Of a DNA stretch of 35,972 bases, positions 8,093 to 17,847 are shown piece after piece (the stretch's first letter is position 1; every line of letters begins with the position of its first letter). Where the stretch lies: NCBI GenBank assembly GCA_009392775.1, contig VFFT01000064.1:1-35972 (forward strand), given 5' to 3'. The stretch comes from SAR202 cluster bacterium (GTDB lineage: Bacteria; Chloroflexota; Dehalococcoidia; UBA3495). Under the pieces are notes generated by a model. The model was not told the DNA's origin. It did not search any database and was given only the letters and a program-made list of their open reading frames with translations. A program made the translations under genes and the position numbers.

Positions 8093-9919
8093 TTATCGTC
8101 TGATCCACCATACGAGCGTGGCCAACAGACCCATTAGAACTGGCAGGAAAAACCATGAAGATAACCTCACGAATTTGTATTCGTTTTTGTCCAAATTGAA
8201 TTCACGAAACACAGTCTGACGGTTATGGATAGAAATCAGTGAAAAATCACCTAATAGATAATTTGCAGAGTTAAGAAATAGTGATTCACCACTACCGGAA
8301 TTAACGAATTTATTCGTAGCGAAGTCCGAGTCACCAAAGATAACCATTTGGGCTATTTGGTGTTGCGGCGCAGCAGATGTGGGTATAGGTGATCCCACTT
8401 GTCCGACTGCCTGAATATAGTATGCTGGTATGAATATTCCAGAAGGGTCGGGATTATCTCCGGATTCCACAGGATCGGTGCGCTCTATGTCATCTATTAA
8501 GTAACTATTCGGCGATGTTCGTGCTATTTCAACCGGGAGTCTTAAGCCATCTTCGGCTACAAATAGGGAAGTCGCGCCCTGCATAAAAGATATTTCCAGT
8601 GGTATTCCTCGAGGTCGTACTATTTGTTGCACTTCTGGGGCTACTGGATTGTAGCTGGAGAGTCTGATTCTCTGTGGAGTAATGGGATCGGAGCGCTCTT
8701 TGTCCAATATATAGCCGTCTCCCAGTAATATTCCCCATTGAGCCAAAAATTCTTTGAAAGAGTCCGACGTATCTGGCTCGGCCATGAATATCAATCGAGC
8801 GGCCTCAATTCGTGCTTGGCCAGCACTATCTTTTCCGGAAAGATATTTGTTTAGGGCATCTTTGTGCGTCTCTGGCATATCAGCTGTTGGTCCAGCTATC
8901 ACCAGCAGTGCAGCATCGTCCGGTATGCTGACCTCCTCAGCAGTACTGCTGAGTCTTAATGCTTCTACCTCATAGTTGAAAGATTCTAAGCTATCTTTAA
9001 GAGTGGAAAGTCCATCTGGATCAGTTCTGTTTATATTTTTTTCGCCGTGCTGAGCTAAGAAGTAAATTTTCCTTTTCTCTTGTCCACTGACAACCAAAAT
9101 GCTTGTATATAGATCCTGTTCCAGTTCACTATATAGATCGTCCGTACGAGTGATCAGATTGGTCTGATTACTTCCAACAGCTTCGATGATTATAGACTCG
9201 TATGTAGATATGCCATAATTACGAGCGATCTCAGGATTAATATCGGGATCTATAAACTCATATGAAAACAAATTGTTTCGATTGGAGAACTCAGAAAAGG
9301 TGTCCTCAACTTTTGCTTGTCTAGCGAGCATTTGTTGAGCTCTGACTACATCTGGAAATGAAGCCATATCTTCTCTAAAAAAGGCCGTCGCTTTAACAGG
9401 CTGATCTAGGTCCTCTAACAAATTCTTGGTTTGTGTTGCCAAGCTAAATTGCTGCGTCGCGGTATTATCCCACCTCTGATTATTACTGAAAGAAATTATA
9501 TTGATAAGCAGGACTATCCCCAAGAATGCGGCTAGCATTACTAGAGAATTAGTACCATAACGCCCAGTTCTACTTAGGAATGCTGCAGTGACTGTACTAA
9601 AATAAATAATGGCAATAACGCCAACGAGGATAGCCCCAAATATGATGACAATCAGCCCGTATATCTTCATTGACTCAATAAATGCAACTATTATGAGTCC
9701 TAGCGCTATTCCAATTATGCCGGCGATGACCATGGGTGTACCGAATGCTCCGACTGCGTCTAGTGCCGGCTCTATAAGGCTATAGAGAGTGTTGTTTTTG
9801 CTGTCTGTAGTTTGTGTGTCACCGTTCGTTACCGACAACGGTTCTTCTACTGATCTCTGAGTTCGGGAGCGTCGTTGTCTTCTCCAATCAGTAGATCTAT
9901 TTTCTGGACGGTCGTTCAT
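8093..9919 (-). CDS. GldG-like ABC-2 accessory protein
   Basis: A 608-residue protein with an Arg-rich cytoplasmic N-terminus, three hydrophobic segments at about 58-140, a long extracytoplasmic part and one membrane segment near the C-terminus. This matches GldG / ABC-type uncharacterised transport (ABC_transp_aux) proteins. Recognisable features are the NLLEDLDQPVKATAFF region, FEFIDPD-type text (here YEFIDPDINPEIARNYGI), IYFLAQHGEKNI and the late GDSDFATN motif. It lies one base from the permease gene and one from the DUF4340-like gene. Together with the ATPase and permease it would form a complex of the Gld/IFT type; the cargo is unknown. Gliding cannot be inferred from this alone. Confidence 0.82.
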   Translation of the reverse strand: MNDRPENRSTDWRRQRRSRTQRSVEEPLSVTNGDTQTTDSKNNTLYSLIEPALDAVGAFGTPMVIAGIIGIALGLIIVAFIESMKIYGLIVIIFGAILVGVIAIIYFSTVTAAFLSRTGRYGTNSLVMLAAFLGIVLLINIISFSNNQRWDNTATQQFSLATQTKNLLEDLDQPVKATAFFREDMASFPDVVRAQQMLARQAKVEDTFSEFSNRNNLFSYEFIDPDINPEIARNYGISTYESIIIEAVGSNQTNLITRTDDLYSELEQDLYTSILVVSGQEKRKIYFLAQHGEKNINRTDPDGLSTLKDSLESFNYEVEALRLSSTAEEVSIPDDAALLVIAGPTADMPETHKDALNKYLSGKDSAGQARIEAARLIFMAEPDTSDSFKEFLAQWGILLGDGYILDKERSDPITPQRIRLSSYNPVAPEVQQIVRPRGIPLEISFMQGATSLFVAEDGLRLPVEIARTSPNSYLIDDIERTDPVESGDNPDPSGIFIPAYYIQAVGQVGSPIPTSAAPQHQIAQMVIFGDSDFATNKFVNSGSGESLFLNSANYLLGDFSLISIHNRQTVFREFNLDKNEYKFVRLSSWFFLPVLMGLLATLVWWIRR

Positions 9920-9920
9920 G

Positions 9921-10634
9921 TTATCTCCACCGTCGGGATTCTAAGGCCCGTATGGAAAGGAATAGGAAAATAGCTGTCACACTGAGGAAGTAGACGACAT
10001 GTTTTGTATCTAGTACACCACGGTCAAAGTCGTTGAAATGGCTTCGCATGCCCAGTTCACTCAATAAAGTAGCCCAAATGCCTGTTACCGCATCTACTCT
10101 TGTATCAATAAAGAACATTAGTAATAGAATTCCCGCGGCAACGACGAATGATATTATTTGGTTGCTGGTAAGGGTTGAGGTTAATATGCCAATTGATAGC
10201 GCTGCTGAGCCGTATAATATGAGGCCGATATATCCGCAATATATTGGGCCTGGATCAGGTTCCGCAAACCAGAACAACAGTATAGGGAAGTAAGCTGTGA
10301 GAGCTATCATGACTACTAAAAATGTCAAGGCAGCTACGTATTTGCCCAATATTATTTCCCAATCTCGGACTGGTGATGTCAAAAGCAGTTCTATTGTCCC
10401 TAGTTTTTGCTCTTCAGCAAGTAATCGCATGGTCAAGGCAGGCGCCAATAATACAAGTATTATCGTTGCCCCTTGGTAGAAGTTGCTTAATGAAGCTTCC
10501 GGAAATGGGTCTCCAAGATCAAGAGTAAAAAAGAATCCTGTTACGCCCAAGAATATGAGCGCTACGATATATGCCATCGGATTCGTGAAAAAGACTTGTA
10601 TTTCTTTCCAGGCTACAGCTTTAATTGTTCTCAT
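9921..10634 (-). CDS. ABC-2 type permease (GldF-like)
   Basis: A 237-residue integral membrane protein with about six hydrophobic segments. It starts with AWKEIQVFFTNPMAYI, the standard opening of ABC-2 permeases of the GldF/NosY kind. The amphipathic stretch MRLLAEEQKLGTIELLLTSPV at about 66-86 is the hallmark coupling region. Its ATG overlaps the stop of the ATPase gene (ATGA), so the two are translationally coupled. It is the membrane channel of the four-gene exporter unit. Confidence 0.88.
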   Translation of the reverse strand: MRTIKAVAWKEIQVFFTNPMAYIVALIFLGVTGFFFTLDLGDPFPEASLSNFYQGATIILVLLAPALTMRLLAEEQKLGTIELLLTSPVRDWEIILGKYVAALTFLVVMIALTAYFPILLFWFAEPDPGPIYCGYIGLILYGSAALSIGILTSTLTSNQIISFVVAAGILLLMFFIDTRVDAVTGIWATLLSELGMRSHFNDFDRGVLDTKHVVYFLSVTAIFLFLSIRALESRRWR

Positions 10635-11599
10635 GTTTGGGTATCCTCGTCAGTGGTAAGCCTGAGGAAAATATCCTCCAGGCTCATGCTCATTAGTTGC
10701 ATGCTTAATAGGCCCCAACCGTTGCTAACTATCACCCTGGAAATTTCATCCCTGAGGTCTAGTCCTTCCTCGCTCTTTACAAGATAAACTTCCTTGTCTG
10801 GTTGGTTTCTATGATTGACGTCTATGACTCCTTCTATGTTTCGGAGTGCTGTAGTAACCTCTCTCGGGGGGCCATTTATTTCCACCTGGAGCTGATCTAC
10901 GCCTTGCAATGTTTGAGCGAGATTTTCTGGAGTATCTTCAGCCACTATATGTCCTTGGTGTATTATTAACACCCGTTCACATACCATACTGACTTCTGGT
11001 AGGATGTGGCTACTCAAGACCACAGTTTGTTGCTTGCCTAAATCTTGAATTAGGCGGCGTGTTTCAACTACTTGTATTGGGTCTATGCCGATAGTTGGCT
11101 CATCCATGACCAAGAGTTCTGGCTCATGAAGAATAGCTTGAGCTATGCCTACTCTTTGTCTATATCCCTTAGACAACTTCCCTATTATGGTTTTGCTATA
11201 GTCGTTCAACCGACATAGTTCTATTACATCAGGTATCCGTCTTTTTAAGTCTCTATTATTCATTCCACGTAGAGACCCCATATACCGCAAATAGTTTGTT
11301 ACCGGCATTTCAGTGTACAGGGGGACAGTCTCCGGAAGATATCCAACAAGTTTGCGGACTTCCAATGAATCTTTGACTACATCGTGTCCTCCGATGGTTA
11401 CCTGTCCGTGAGTTGGTGGCATATATCCGGTCAGAATGCGCATTGTGGTGGTTTTACCCGCACCGTTAGGTCCAAGGAAACCGAGAATTTCTCCACGTTT
11501 TACGTTAAAAGTCACTTCATCAATAGCTGGCTGTGGGCCATAGAAGTGCGTCAGGCCGGTGGCCTGAATCATAATGTCATCCGTTGGTGCGCTAGTCAT
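10631..11599 (-). CDS. ABC transporter ATPase (GldA-like)
   Basis: The nucleotide-binding subunit of the ABC-2 unit. Walker A GPNGAGKTT is at 43-51, signature LSKGYRQR at 142-149, Walker B LLVMDEPT at 162-169 and the H-loop histidine in VVLSSHIL. A C-terminal domain of about 90 residues follows, as in GldA/CcmA-type ATPases. This is the first gene of the minus-strand unit. The chosen ATG has no clear SD; ATG at 11572 (MIQATGL) is an alternative that would begin right at the domain. Confidence 0.9.
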   Translation of the reverse strand: MTSAPTDDIMIQATGLTHFYGPQPAIDEVTFNVKRGEILGFLGPNGAGKTTTMRILTGYMPPTHGQVTIGGHDVVKDSLEVRKLVGYLPETVPLYTEMPVTNYLRYMGSLRGMNNRDLKRRIPDVIELCRLNDYSKTIIGKLSKGYRQRVGIAQAILHEPELLVMDEPTIGIDPIQVVETRRLIQDLGKQQTVVLSSHILPEVSMVCERVLIIHQGHIVAEDTPENLAQTLQGVDQLQVEINGPPREVTTALRNIEGVIDVNHRNQPDKEVYLVKSEEGLDLRDEISRVIVSNGWGLLSMQLMSMSLEDIFLRLTTDEDTQT

Positions 11600-11762
11600 A
11601 TGTCGTTACGTATTCCATAGCAGCGAGTCCAGAAATTGAACAAATTCCTGAGTTGCATGCTTAATTGTGTTCAAGTACAAGTGATGATATTCTAAACGGC
11701 AGGTTTTGCCAAGGTATTTTTGAAGCAAATATTGGCAAACCAGAAGATAATTAGGAGAGGCA

Positions 11763-12179
11763 ATGCACCTGATCATAGATGGTTATGGAGGAGACATATC
11801 CAAAATGTGGGATATGGAAACGGTCCGTAGTTTCCTAACTGAGTATCCAGACAATCTAGGTATGACTCGCATAACTGACCCCAATGTTCTTGAATATAAC
11901 GGCCCTAATCATGATGATGCGGGTGTATCCGGATTTGTTATTATCGCAGAGAGTCATATAAGTATTCACACCTTTCCTCGAAGAAATTACGTGAATATTG
12001 ATATCTTTTCATGTAAGGCTTTTGATGACTCAAAAGCTTTAGAGGATGCAAAGAGACTGTTTGACTTATCAGATGTCAAATCGTTGGTATTGGATCGAGG
12101 ATTAGAATGGTTAGATAGCGATCAGGGTTTCAATGAGACAACGTCTCAAAGGAGTGCCCTAGTGGTCGAGAGGTCTTGA
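11763..12179 (+). CDS. speD: S-adenosylmethionine decarboxylase proenzyme
   Basis: SpeD makes decarboxylated AdoMet, the aminopropyl donor for spermidine. This is the short bacterial class (Thermotoga-type, about 130 residues). The self-cleavage site is E63-S64 in AESHISIHTFP; Ser64 would become the pyruvoyl group. His69 and Cys84 match the processing and catalytic residues. The ATG follows a good ribosome site (AGGAGAGG, 11753-11760). A C-terminal tail of about 20 residues after LEWLDSD is not conserved. Agmatinase begins 18 nt later, so the two form a polyamine pair. No aminopropyltransferase (speE) is in the window. Confidence 0.92.
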   Translation: MHLIIDGYGGDISKMWDMETVRSFLTEYPDNLGMTRITDPNVLEYNGPNHDDAGVSGFVIIAESHISIHTFPRRNYVNIDIFSCKAFDDSKALEDAKRLFDLSDVKSLVLDRGLEWLDSDQGFNETTSQRSALVVERS

Positions 12180-12197
12180 AGTAAGGTAAATCTGTGT

Positions 12198-13076
12198 ATG
12201 CCTAACGATATCCCTTGGATCAACCGAAACTTCTTAGCACTGTCAGATACAGACAGTAGCCTAGACACAGCATCAGCTGTTCTCTTACCGGTGCCATACG
12301 ACAGTACGGAATCGTCCATAGTCGGGGCCAGAAATGGCCCAAATGCTATTATCCAGAGTTCATCAGAACTTGAGGACTACGACATCGAGTTGGATGCCGA
12401 TATTTCCAACATAGGGATCTATACGAGTCCCTATTTAGAACCCCATATGGGATCTCCCGAGCTCATGGCACAGCGCGTTCAAATGGCGGTTGAATACTAT
12501 TTGGGTATGGGCAAGACAGTTGGTGTCTTGGGTGGTGAGCATTCGGTATCTATAGGGTCTGCTAGAGCTCATCAGAAATATTATCCGGATTCTACGGTTT
12601 TATATTTGGACGCTCATGCAGATTTACGAAACGAATATATGGGAACTAAGTGGGGGCATGCCTCTGGGGCCCGTCGGATTCATGAGCAAGGAAACCTAGT
12701 GTTAGTTGGAGTAAGGAGCTTGTGCCATGAGGAAAGACTATACATAGATTCTAATGACATCAAGTGTGTATTTTGGCCTTCTGATGATCCCACTTATATG
12801 GATAACATCCTTGAATATTTGGGAGAACATGTTTATCTGAGTGTAGACTTGGATGTTTTTGATCCATCTATCATGTCGGCTGTCGGTAATCCTGAGCCCG
12901 GAGGGATGAACTGGCAAGATGTCACCAATTTGATCAAATATATCTCCGATAACAGGAAGATTGTCGGTTTTGACGTAAGCGAGCTTTCTCCTGACCATGG
13001 TCCTCTATCATGTTCATATACCGCTTCAAAACTGGTTTATAAAATTCTGGCTTATGCTTGCAGAGACAAATGTTAA
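12198..13076 (+). CDS. speB: Agmatinase / ureohydrolase
   Basis: A member of the arginase/agmatinase family. The binuclear Mn ligands are in place: His115 (GGEHS), Asp138, His140 and Asp142 (DAHAD), and Asp217 and Asp219 (SVDLDVFDP). The segment ADLRNEYMGT...HASGARR is the agmatinase-type substrate loop, which favours agmatine over arginine as substrate; the reaction gives putrescine and urea. Length (292) is normal. It follows speD closely with AAGGTAA as SD. The usual APGTGTPEPGG reads MSAVGNPEPGG, a mild deviation. Confidence 0.88.
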   Translation: MPNDIPWINRNFLALSDTDSSLDTASAVLLPVPYDSTESSIVGARNGPNAIIQSSSELEDYDIELDADISNIGIYTSPYLEPHMGSPELMAQRVQMAVEYYLGMGKTVGVLGGEHSVSIGSARAHQKYYPDSTVLYLDAHADLRNEYMGTKWGHASGARRIHEQGNLVLVGVRSLCHEERLYIDSNDIKCVFWPSDDPTYMDNILEYLGEHVYLSVDLDVFDPSIMSAVGNPEPGGMNWQDVTNLIKYISDNRKIVGFDVSELSPDHGPLSCSYTASKLVYKILAYACRDKC

Positions 13077-13124
13077 CGTCACAGTAATGAGCTATTTGTC
13101 TTGAAGGATTCCTCGATACACTAT

Positions 13125-13132
13125 GCTAGAAT
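13125..13132 (+). promoter_or_regulatory. Possible extended -10 promoter for cysteine desulfurase
   Basis: TGCTAGAAT at 13124-13132 fits an extended -10 element (TGnTAnnnT) 26 nt before the ATG at 13159. No convincing -35 sits at the right distance; TTGAAG at 13101 is 20 nt away. The call is tentative. Confidence 0.35.
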
Positions 13133-13158
13133 GATCTCAGACTTAGTTCGAGGCTAAT

Positions 13159-14343
13159 ATGAGACCACGAGGCATAACCTATTTAGATCATGCAGGAACG
13201 ACACCAACTTCCCCAGAGGTTGTTGAAGCTATGTTGCCTTATTTTGGGCATCTGTATGGTAACCCTTCTAGTGTTCATACTGTAGGTCAAGAAGCTCGCC
13301 ATGCTTTGGACGACTCCAGAGAAAGTGTTGCTTCAGTTTTGAATTGCAGGACCAGAGAAATAGTTTTCACCAGTGGGGGCACGGAGTCGGATAATGCTGC
13401 CATTCATGGGGCAGCTACAGCACTTCGTGAGACTGGAAGCCATGTGATTACGTCAAGCGTAGAGCATCATGCTGTCTTGCATGCTTGTCAGTTTCTAGAA
13501 AATGTTGGCTTTGATGTTACTTACCTGCCAGTTGATGGTGATGGTATCGTATCAGCTGAGTCGGTATATAACTCGATCAACGAGGATACTACTTTAGTTA
13601 CCCTTATGTATGCTAACAATGAAATTGGTGCGATAAATCCCATAACTGAAATCGCAAAAGCCGTAAAAATTAGATCTCAAGAACTTCATCGCACGATAGT
13701 AATGCATACAGATGCAGTTCAAGCGGCTGGATTTTTGTCGTTGGATGTTCGGGAATTAGGTGTGGATATGCTCAGTTTATCTGGGCATAAGTTCTACGGT
13801 CCCAAAGGGAGCGGAGTCTTATTCTTAAAACGAGGGACTCCGTTTTTGCCATTGATTGTCGGCGGGGGGCAAGAACGTGAGAGACGCTCGGGTACTGAGA
13901 ATATAGCTGCGATAGTTGGTCTGGCAACGGCACTCAAAACTGCGAACGACTCTAGGCATTCTAACAGTGAACATTGCATGAGTCTTCGTGACGAGATTAT
14001 ACGTAGAGTTACTACAGATATACCATCCGTAAGCTTGAACGGAGGTAACACTAATAGGCTGCCCAATAATGTTAACTTTGCCTTCGAGGGAGTGGAAGGG
14101 GAATCTATTTTGCTTGGACTAGATATGGCAGGTATAGCAGCATCAAGTGGCAGTGCTTGTAGTTCTGGGTCGTTGGAACCTTCCCATGTTCTGTTAGCAT
14201 TAGGTCAGACAGCAGAACTTGCCCGAAGTAGTCTTAGGATTACTCTCGGGAAAGATAATACTCACGAGGAAATAGACTATCTAATTAGTACTTTATCTGA
14301 TCTGGTTGGAAATTTGCGTGAATTTCCGACTATGAATATCTAA
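13159..14343 (+). CDS. Cysteine desulfurase (NifS/IscS family)
   Basis: A PLP enzyme that removes sulfur from cysteine for Fe-S cluster and thiocofactor synthesis. The opening [20 protein letters not shown] at 71-81, H103, the PLP lysine K211 in [10 protein letters not shown] and RSGTENI at 243-249 are all typical. The catalytic loop SSGSACSSG contains Cys334. Length (394) is normal. It stands apart from speB with its own likely promoter. No scaffold (iscU) or thiI/mnmA is adjacent, so its sulfur acceptor cannot be told. GAGG five bases before the ATG supports the start. Confidence 0.92.
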   Translation: MRPRGITYLDHAGTTPTSPEVVEAMLPYFGHLYGNPSSVHTVGQEARHALDDSRESVASVLNCRTREIVFTSGGTESDNAAIHGAATALRETGSHVITSSVEHHAVLHACQFLENVGFDVTYLPVDGDGIVSAESVYNSINEDTTLVTLMYANNEIGAINPITEIAKAVKIRSQELHRTIVMHTDAVQAAGFLSLDVRELGVDMLSLSGHKFYGPKGSGVLFLKRGTPFLPLIVGGGQERERRSGTENIAAIVGLATALKTANDSRHSNSEHCMSLRDEIIRRVTTDIPSVSLNGGNTNRLPNNVNFAFEGVEGESILLGLDMAGIAASSGSACSSGSLEPSHVLLALGQTAELARSSLRITLGKDNTHEEIDYLISTLSDLVGNLREFPTMNI

Positions 14344-14372
14344 AATAATCCATTGGTATACGGAGTATCTTT

Positions 14373-15008
14373 GTGTTAAGTAAAACCAGTCGTTATATAT
14401 TAGTTGTTTCTCTACTTATGCTTGTGATAGCAGCATGTTCGGATGTTTCATCGGCACTGGGTCAGCGGTATAGAGGAAAGACACTGGACGTGGTAATAAT
14501 GGGTATAGAGCGTGCCAACCAGGTGGCCTTTCCGGTAACGTATCGAACGGGCGGAGTCAAGACGCCTTCGCGATGTGACCCAGCTGATCCAAATGATTCT
14601 GCGTTAGATCAGCCTTTAACTGAGGAAACCAAGCATTGGGAGATAACTCCATCATCTTCCGAACTAGAGCTGGTTTTACTAAAATTAAAAGTGGAAAACC
14701 ATACTGCTACTAATGCAGTAGTTAATATCGACGAACGTGCCGCCGAGTTGCGTGATTTTGTACAAGGCAAATATTTCCCGATCAATGTTAACGATACGAT
14801 GGTAGAAGTTGGTGAGCCGGAGAATCCGTATGACGAACGTTCGATGGTGTTTTTATGGAACAAGCTGTCTCCGACTGGAGAAGGCAGGGCCGTAGAGCTT
14901 AGAAGAGGGTGCGGCCTGGAAGGATGGCTCTTGTTTGAAGCGCCAATAGACACCAAATTCCGCGAATTTAAATGGGTAGCAGGAGATTCCCTGACGATAG
15001 ATTTTTAA
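14373..15008 (+). CDS. Putative lipoprotein of unknown function
   Basis: A 211-residue protein with a lipoprotein signal: a hydrophobic stretch at about 9-19 followed by VIAAC, with the lipidated Cys near residue 22. The GTG start has CGGAG seven bases upstream. The mature part has a predicted beta-rich region with ELELVLLKLKVENHTA, typical of DUF4352-like immunoglobulin-fold lipoproteins, but I do not recognise the family firmly. It follows the desulfurase by 29 nt and may be co-transcribed with it. Confidence 0.7.
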   Translation: MLSKTSRYILVVSLLMLVIAACSDVSSALGQRYRGKTLDVVIMGIERANQVAFPVTYRTGGVKTPSRCDPADPNDSALDQPLTEETKHWEITPSSSELELVLLKLKVENHTATNAVVNIDERAAELRDFVQGKYFPINVNDTMVEVGEPENPYDERSMVFLWNKLSPTGEGRAVELRRGCGLEGWLLFEAPIDTKFREFKWVAGDSLTIDF

Positions 15009-15069
15009 TCTACATCTAGTTTTGTCAGTGCTAGGCTAAAAACCTGCGAGAATATCTGGTGTTGTATCA

Positions 15070-16416
15070 CTATATAGCCCCGTCAAAGTATATCTCAGAC
15101 GCAATATCGCGCTGTAATCGTAAATATGAGTCTTTAGTCATATTGGGAGTATGATTCGATATAACTTCCTGAGCTTTACCACCATTTTTGGCTAATAGAT
15201 CTATTGTCGCCATCGCCAAAAGTTTCGCTGGTGTTATAACTGATGACTCGTAGTCTTTAATAAGATATTCCTTGCTGTGGCCTGCTCCCACTGCTCCTGA
15301 AGTGTATGGATGGCAAGAGGGGATAATTTGGCTCAGGTCTCCCATGTCGGTGGAACCTCCTCGGTTCTTTCCAGGAGGTATTACTATCACATTTGACTTT
15401 CCGAGCAATTCTGAAGAGTTCTCTAAGAACAAGTTTTGCAGTGTGGTGTCGTGTCTCATTGGGAGGTATCCGGGTATGTTAGTTATATTTACGCTTGCTC
15501 CGACCGCTAACGCGCCGGATTTGAAACATCGATCTACAATATTGGAATTTTTTAATACTGCTCGGGGGGTAGAGGATCTTACTCTCCATTCAAGCTGAAC
15601 ATCTGATGGAACGGCACTTACGGCTTCTCCACCAGACGTCATAATGCCATGTATTCTAACTACATCCTCATCCATATAGATCTCACGATTCGCATTTATG
15701 GCTTGCAATGCGAACGAAGCTGCATTCAGCGCATTTACTCCAAGGTGTGGTGCGCTGCCAGCGTGAGCTCCTCTTCCTTTGTATTGAACATATTTAACTA
15801 TGTGTCCGTTACTAGTACCGCCTACAGCGAATTTTTTCTCTCCCATATCACCTGCTGTATGGCACATCATGGCGATATCAATGTCGTCAAATTCACCGAG
15901 TCCGATTAATTCCTGTTTGCCACCGAGGAATTCGATCTTTTTTTCAGATCGTAATTGGAGCCGTCTAGTGACCTCTATGAATTCCTCTGCAGGAACTGCA
16001 AAGGGTACTATTTCTCCAGAAAGGGAATCTACTATGTCTTGACTAGCTAGAGCGGTCGTTGCTCCTAACAACATACCTATTTGGCAATGATGCCCGCAGG
16101 CGTGGGCTGCTCCTGTTACAGGGTCCGAGTGAGGGTGTTCATTCACAATTAACGAGTCAAGTTCACCAATAACCGCTACTTTAGGGCCCTGGCCGTCACC
16201 GCACTTTATTGAGCCTTTTACCCCCGTCAGTGCAAGTCCTGTTCGGTGTGGTATGCCAAGTCGGTTGAATTCATCTGATACTAATTTAGCTGTTCGCGTT
16301 TCGTTGTACCCTGCTTCTGGGTTGTTTAGTATATCCTTGGCTATATCGATTAGCTTATCTTTGTGCTGTTCTATGGTGGCACAAGCTTTTTGCTTTAATT
16401 CTTCAATACTTAACAT
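15070..16416 (-). CDS. M20 family amidohydrolase (paralog 1)
   Basis: A zinc or manganese amidohydrolase/carboxypeptidase of the M20 (aminobenzoyl-glutamate utilisation / amidohydrolase) group. The metal site is HACGHH at 105-110, with the catalytic glutamates E144-E145 (PAEE), H186 and a C-terminal GHSKEY histidine. Bulk length (448) is standard. I chose ATG 16416 over GTG 16422 because the neighbouring paralog starts MFSIEDLK and this one MLSIEELK, so the two align from this methionine. It follows its paralog with only a few bases between. The substrate is an N-acyl or peptide-like amide but cannot be named. Confidence 0.87.
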   Translation of the reverse strand: MLSIEELKQKACATIEQHKDKLIDIAKDILNNPEAGYNETRTAKLVSDEFNRLGIPHRTGLALTGVKGSIKCGDGQGPKVAVIGELDSLIVNEHPHSDPVTGAAHACGHHCQIGMLLGATTALASQDIVDSLSGEIVPFAVPAEEFIEVTRRLQLRSEKKIEFLGGKQELIGLGEFDDIDIAMMCHTAGDMGEKKFAVGGTSNGHIVKYVQYKGRGAHAGSAPHLGVNALNAASFALQAINANREIYMDEDVVRIHGIMTSGGEAVSAVPSDVQLEWRVRSSTPRAVLKNSNIVDRCFKSGALAVGASVNITNIPGYLPMRHDTTLQNLFLENSSELLGKSNVIVIPPGKNRGGSTDMGDLSQIIPSCHPYTSGAVGAGHSKEYLIKDYESSVITPAKLLAMATIDLLAKNGGKAQEVISNHTPNMTKDSYLRLQRDIASEIYFDGAI

Positions 16417-16421
16417 AATCA

Positions 16422-17750
16422 CTAGCTCTTAAAAGTTTCGTCTTGGTCGAGGTTTCTCATAAAAGTGAGATATTCTGATCTAGTCATATGAGGCCTATGG
16501 TTAGATAGTATGCGGTTACCGGTGGTGGCTCCGTCATACAGTAAATCGATCGCGGTGGCTACCATAGATTTAGCGGCTGTTATGACTGAAAGTTCGTAAT
16601 TCTCCACAACATAAGTTGCTCCGTGGCCCAGGCCGGTTGCTCCACCTACGTAGGGGTGTATAGCAGGCATTAAATTGCTGACGTCACCCATATCCGTGGA
16701 ACCAGTTCTGTGACTGATGTGGCCCACATTATCTTTTCCGACTAAAGATATGGCGTTTGGTTCATAAACTTCAGCTAGAAGCGGATCTTGTCTAAGCGGG
16801 AGATATCCCGGTATTGTTTGGATGTTTACAGAAGCACCTACTGCCATGGCGCCAGCTTTTAATGCGCGGTCTACTTTGGCGTTTGCGTCCAATATTGCTT
16901 CAATTGTTTTGCCGCGGACAAACGTCTCCATTCTTACGTCTGCGGGCACGGCACTGACCGCCTCCCCGCCCTTGGTAATGATTGGATGGACCCTAATGGT
17001 ATCTTCGTCTTTAAATGTTTCTCGGTTGTAGTGTATTGCACTTAGAGCGAGAGAGGCTGCGTTCAATGCATTGATACCCAAGTGAGGAGAACCTCCAGCA
17101 TGTGCCCCTTTCCCTATAAACTGAATCTTTTTTGCTACGGTGCCATTATTAGTGCCGCTCAAGCATAACTGACCTTCAGATTCTGTGCTGGTAGTGTGGA
17201 CCATCATAGCGATGTCTACGTCATCAAACTCACCTAATTTAATCAGTTCGGGTTTGCCTCCAAGGAACTCGATTTTCCCATCGGTACGTAGGGAATTACG
17301 ATATTCTATTTCTATATATTCTTCAGCAGGTACCGCCATAAATACTAATCGTCCGCTCAATGTACTTAATATTTCTGGAGTGTTTAAGCCGATCGCCGCT
17401 CCAATTAGCATTCCTATTTGGCAATGATGACCGCAAGCATGAGCCGCTCCAGTCTCTGAATCGGAGAAAGGATGCTCGTTAACTATCAAGGAGTCTAACT
17501 CTCCTATAAGGGCTAGTGTAGGACCGGGGTTAGCTGCTAATATCTCTCCTTTAACGCCTGTGAGGGCTAATCCTGAACGAAATGGGATTCCGAGTTCCGA
17601 GAACTTTTTCGATACTAGAGCTGAAGTTTTCACTTCTCTAAATCCAGGTTCAGGATTCATAAGTATCTCTTTGGAAAGATTTATTATTTCCTCTGATCGT
17701 GAGTCTATTTGCTGGAAAGCTTTGTGTTTAAGATCTTCTATAGAAAACAA
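16422..17750 (-). CDS. M20 family amidohydrolase (paralog 2)
   Basis: Paralog of the downstream gene, with the same layout: HACGHH at 104-109, PAEE in the following region, VHT histidine, GGSPHLGINALNAA dimerisation-domain text and a C-terminal GHGATY histidine. Length is 442. The two proteins are colinear over their whole length, so the pair arose by tandem duplication or is an old functional pair. It is the first gene of this minus-strand unit. Glycerate kinase diverges from it across an interval of about 100 nt. Confidence 0.87.
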   Translation of the reverse strand: MFSIEDLKHKAFQQIDSRSEEIINLSKEILMNPEPGFREVKTSALVSKKFSELGIPFRSGLALTGVKGEILAANPGPTLALIGELDSLIVNEHPFSDSETGAAHACGHHCQIGMLIGAAIGLNTPEILSTLSGRLVFMAVPAEEYIEIEYRNSLRTDGKIEFLGGKPELIKLGEFDDVDIAMMVHTTSTESEGQLCLSGTNNGTVAKKIQFIGKGAHAGGSPHLGINALNAASLALSAIHYNRETFKDEDTIRVHPIITKGGEAVSAVPADVRMETFVRGKTIEAILDANAKVDRALKAGAMAVGASVNIQTIPGYLPLRQDPLLAEVYEPNAISLVGKDNVGHISHRTGSTDMGDVSNLMPAIHPYVGGATGLGHGATYVVENYELSVITAAKSMVATAIDLLYDGATTGNRILSNHRPHMTRSEYLTFMRNLDQDETFKS

Positions 17751-17832
17751 GTCTTAATATCCTTTTAAATGGGCTGGATGAATTGGGCAACTGAATTGTA
17801 GCAGAGGCCAGTGAGAATGGATATCGGTAGTA

Positions 17833-17838
17833 TATAAT
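17833..17838 (+). promoter_or_regulatory. -10 element, leaderless-type start of glycerate kinase
   Basis: A perfect TATAAT lies 9 nt before the ATG at 17848. Transcription would begin about 7 nt after it, at or next to the start codon, so the mRNA would be leaderless. No SD is seen before this ATG, in agreement. The -35 is weak. Confidence 0.5.
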
Positions 17839-17847
17839 GGCGGTATC

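Noticed and set aside
16417..16422. GTG 16422 as start of M20 paralog 1
   Set aside because: Alignment with the neighbouring paralog from MxSIExLK favours ATG 16416; the GTG cannot be fully excluded.
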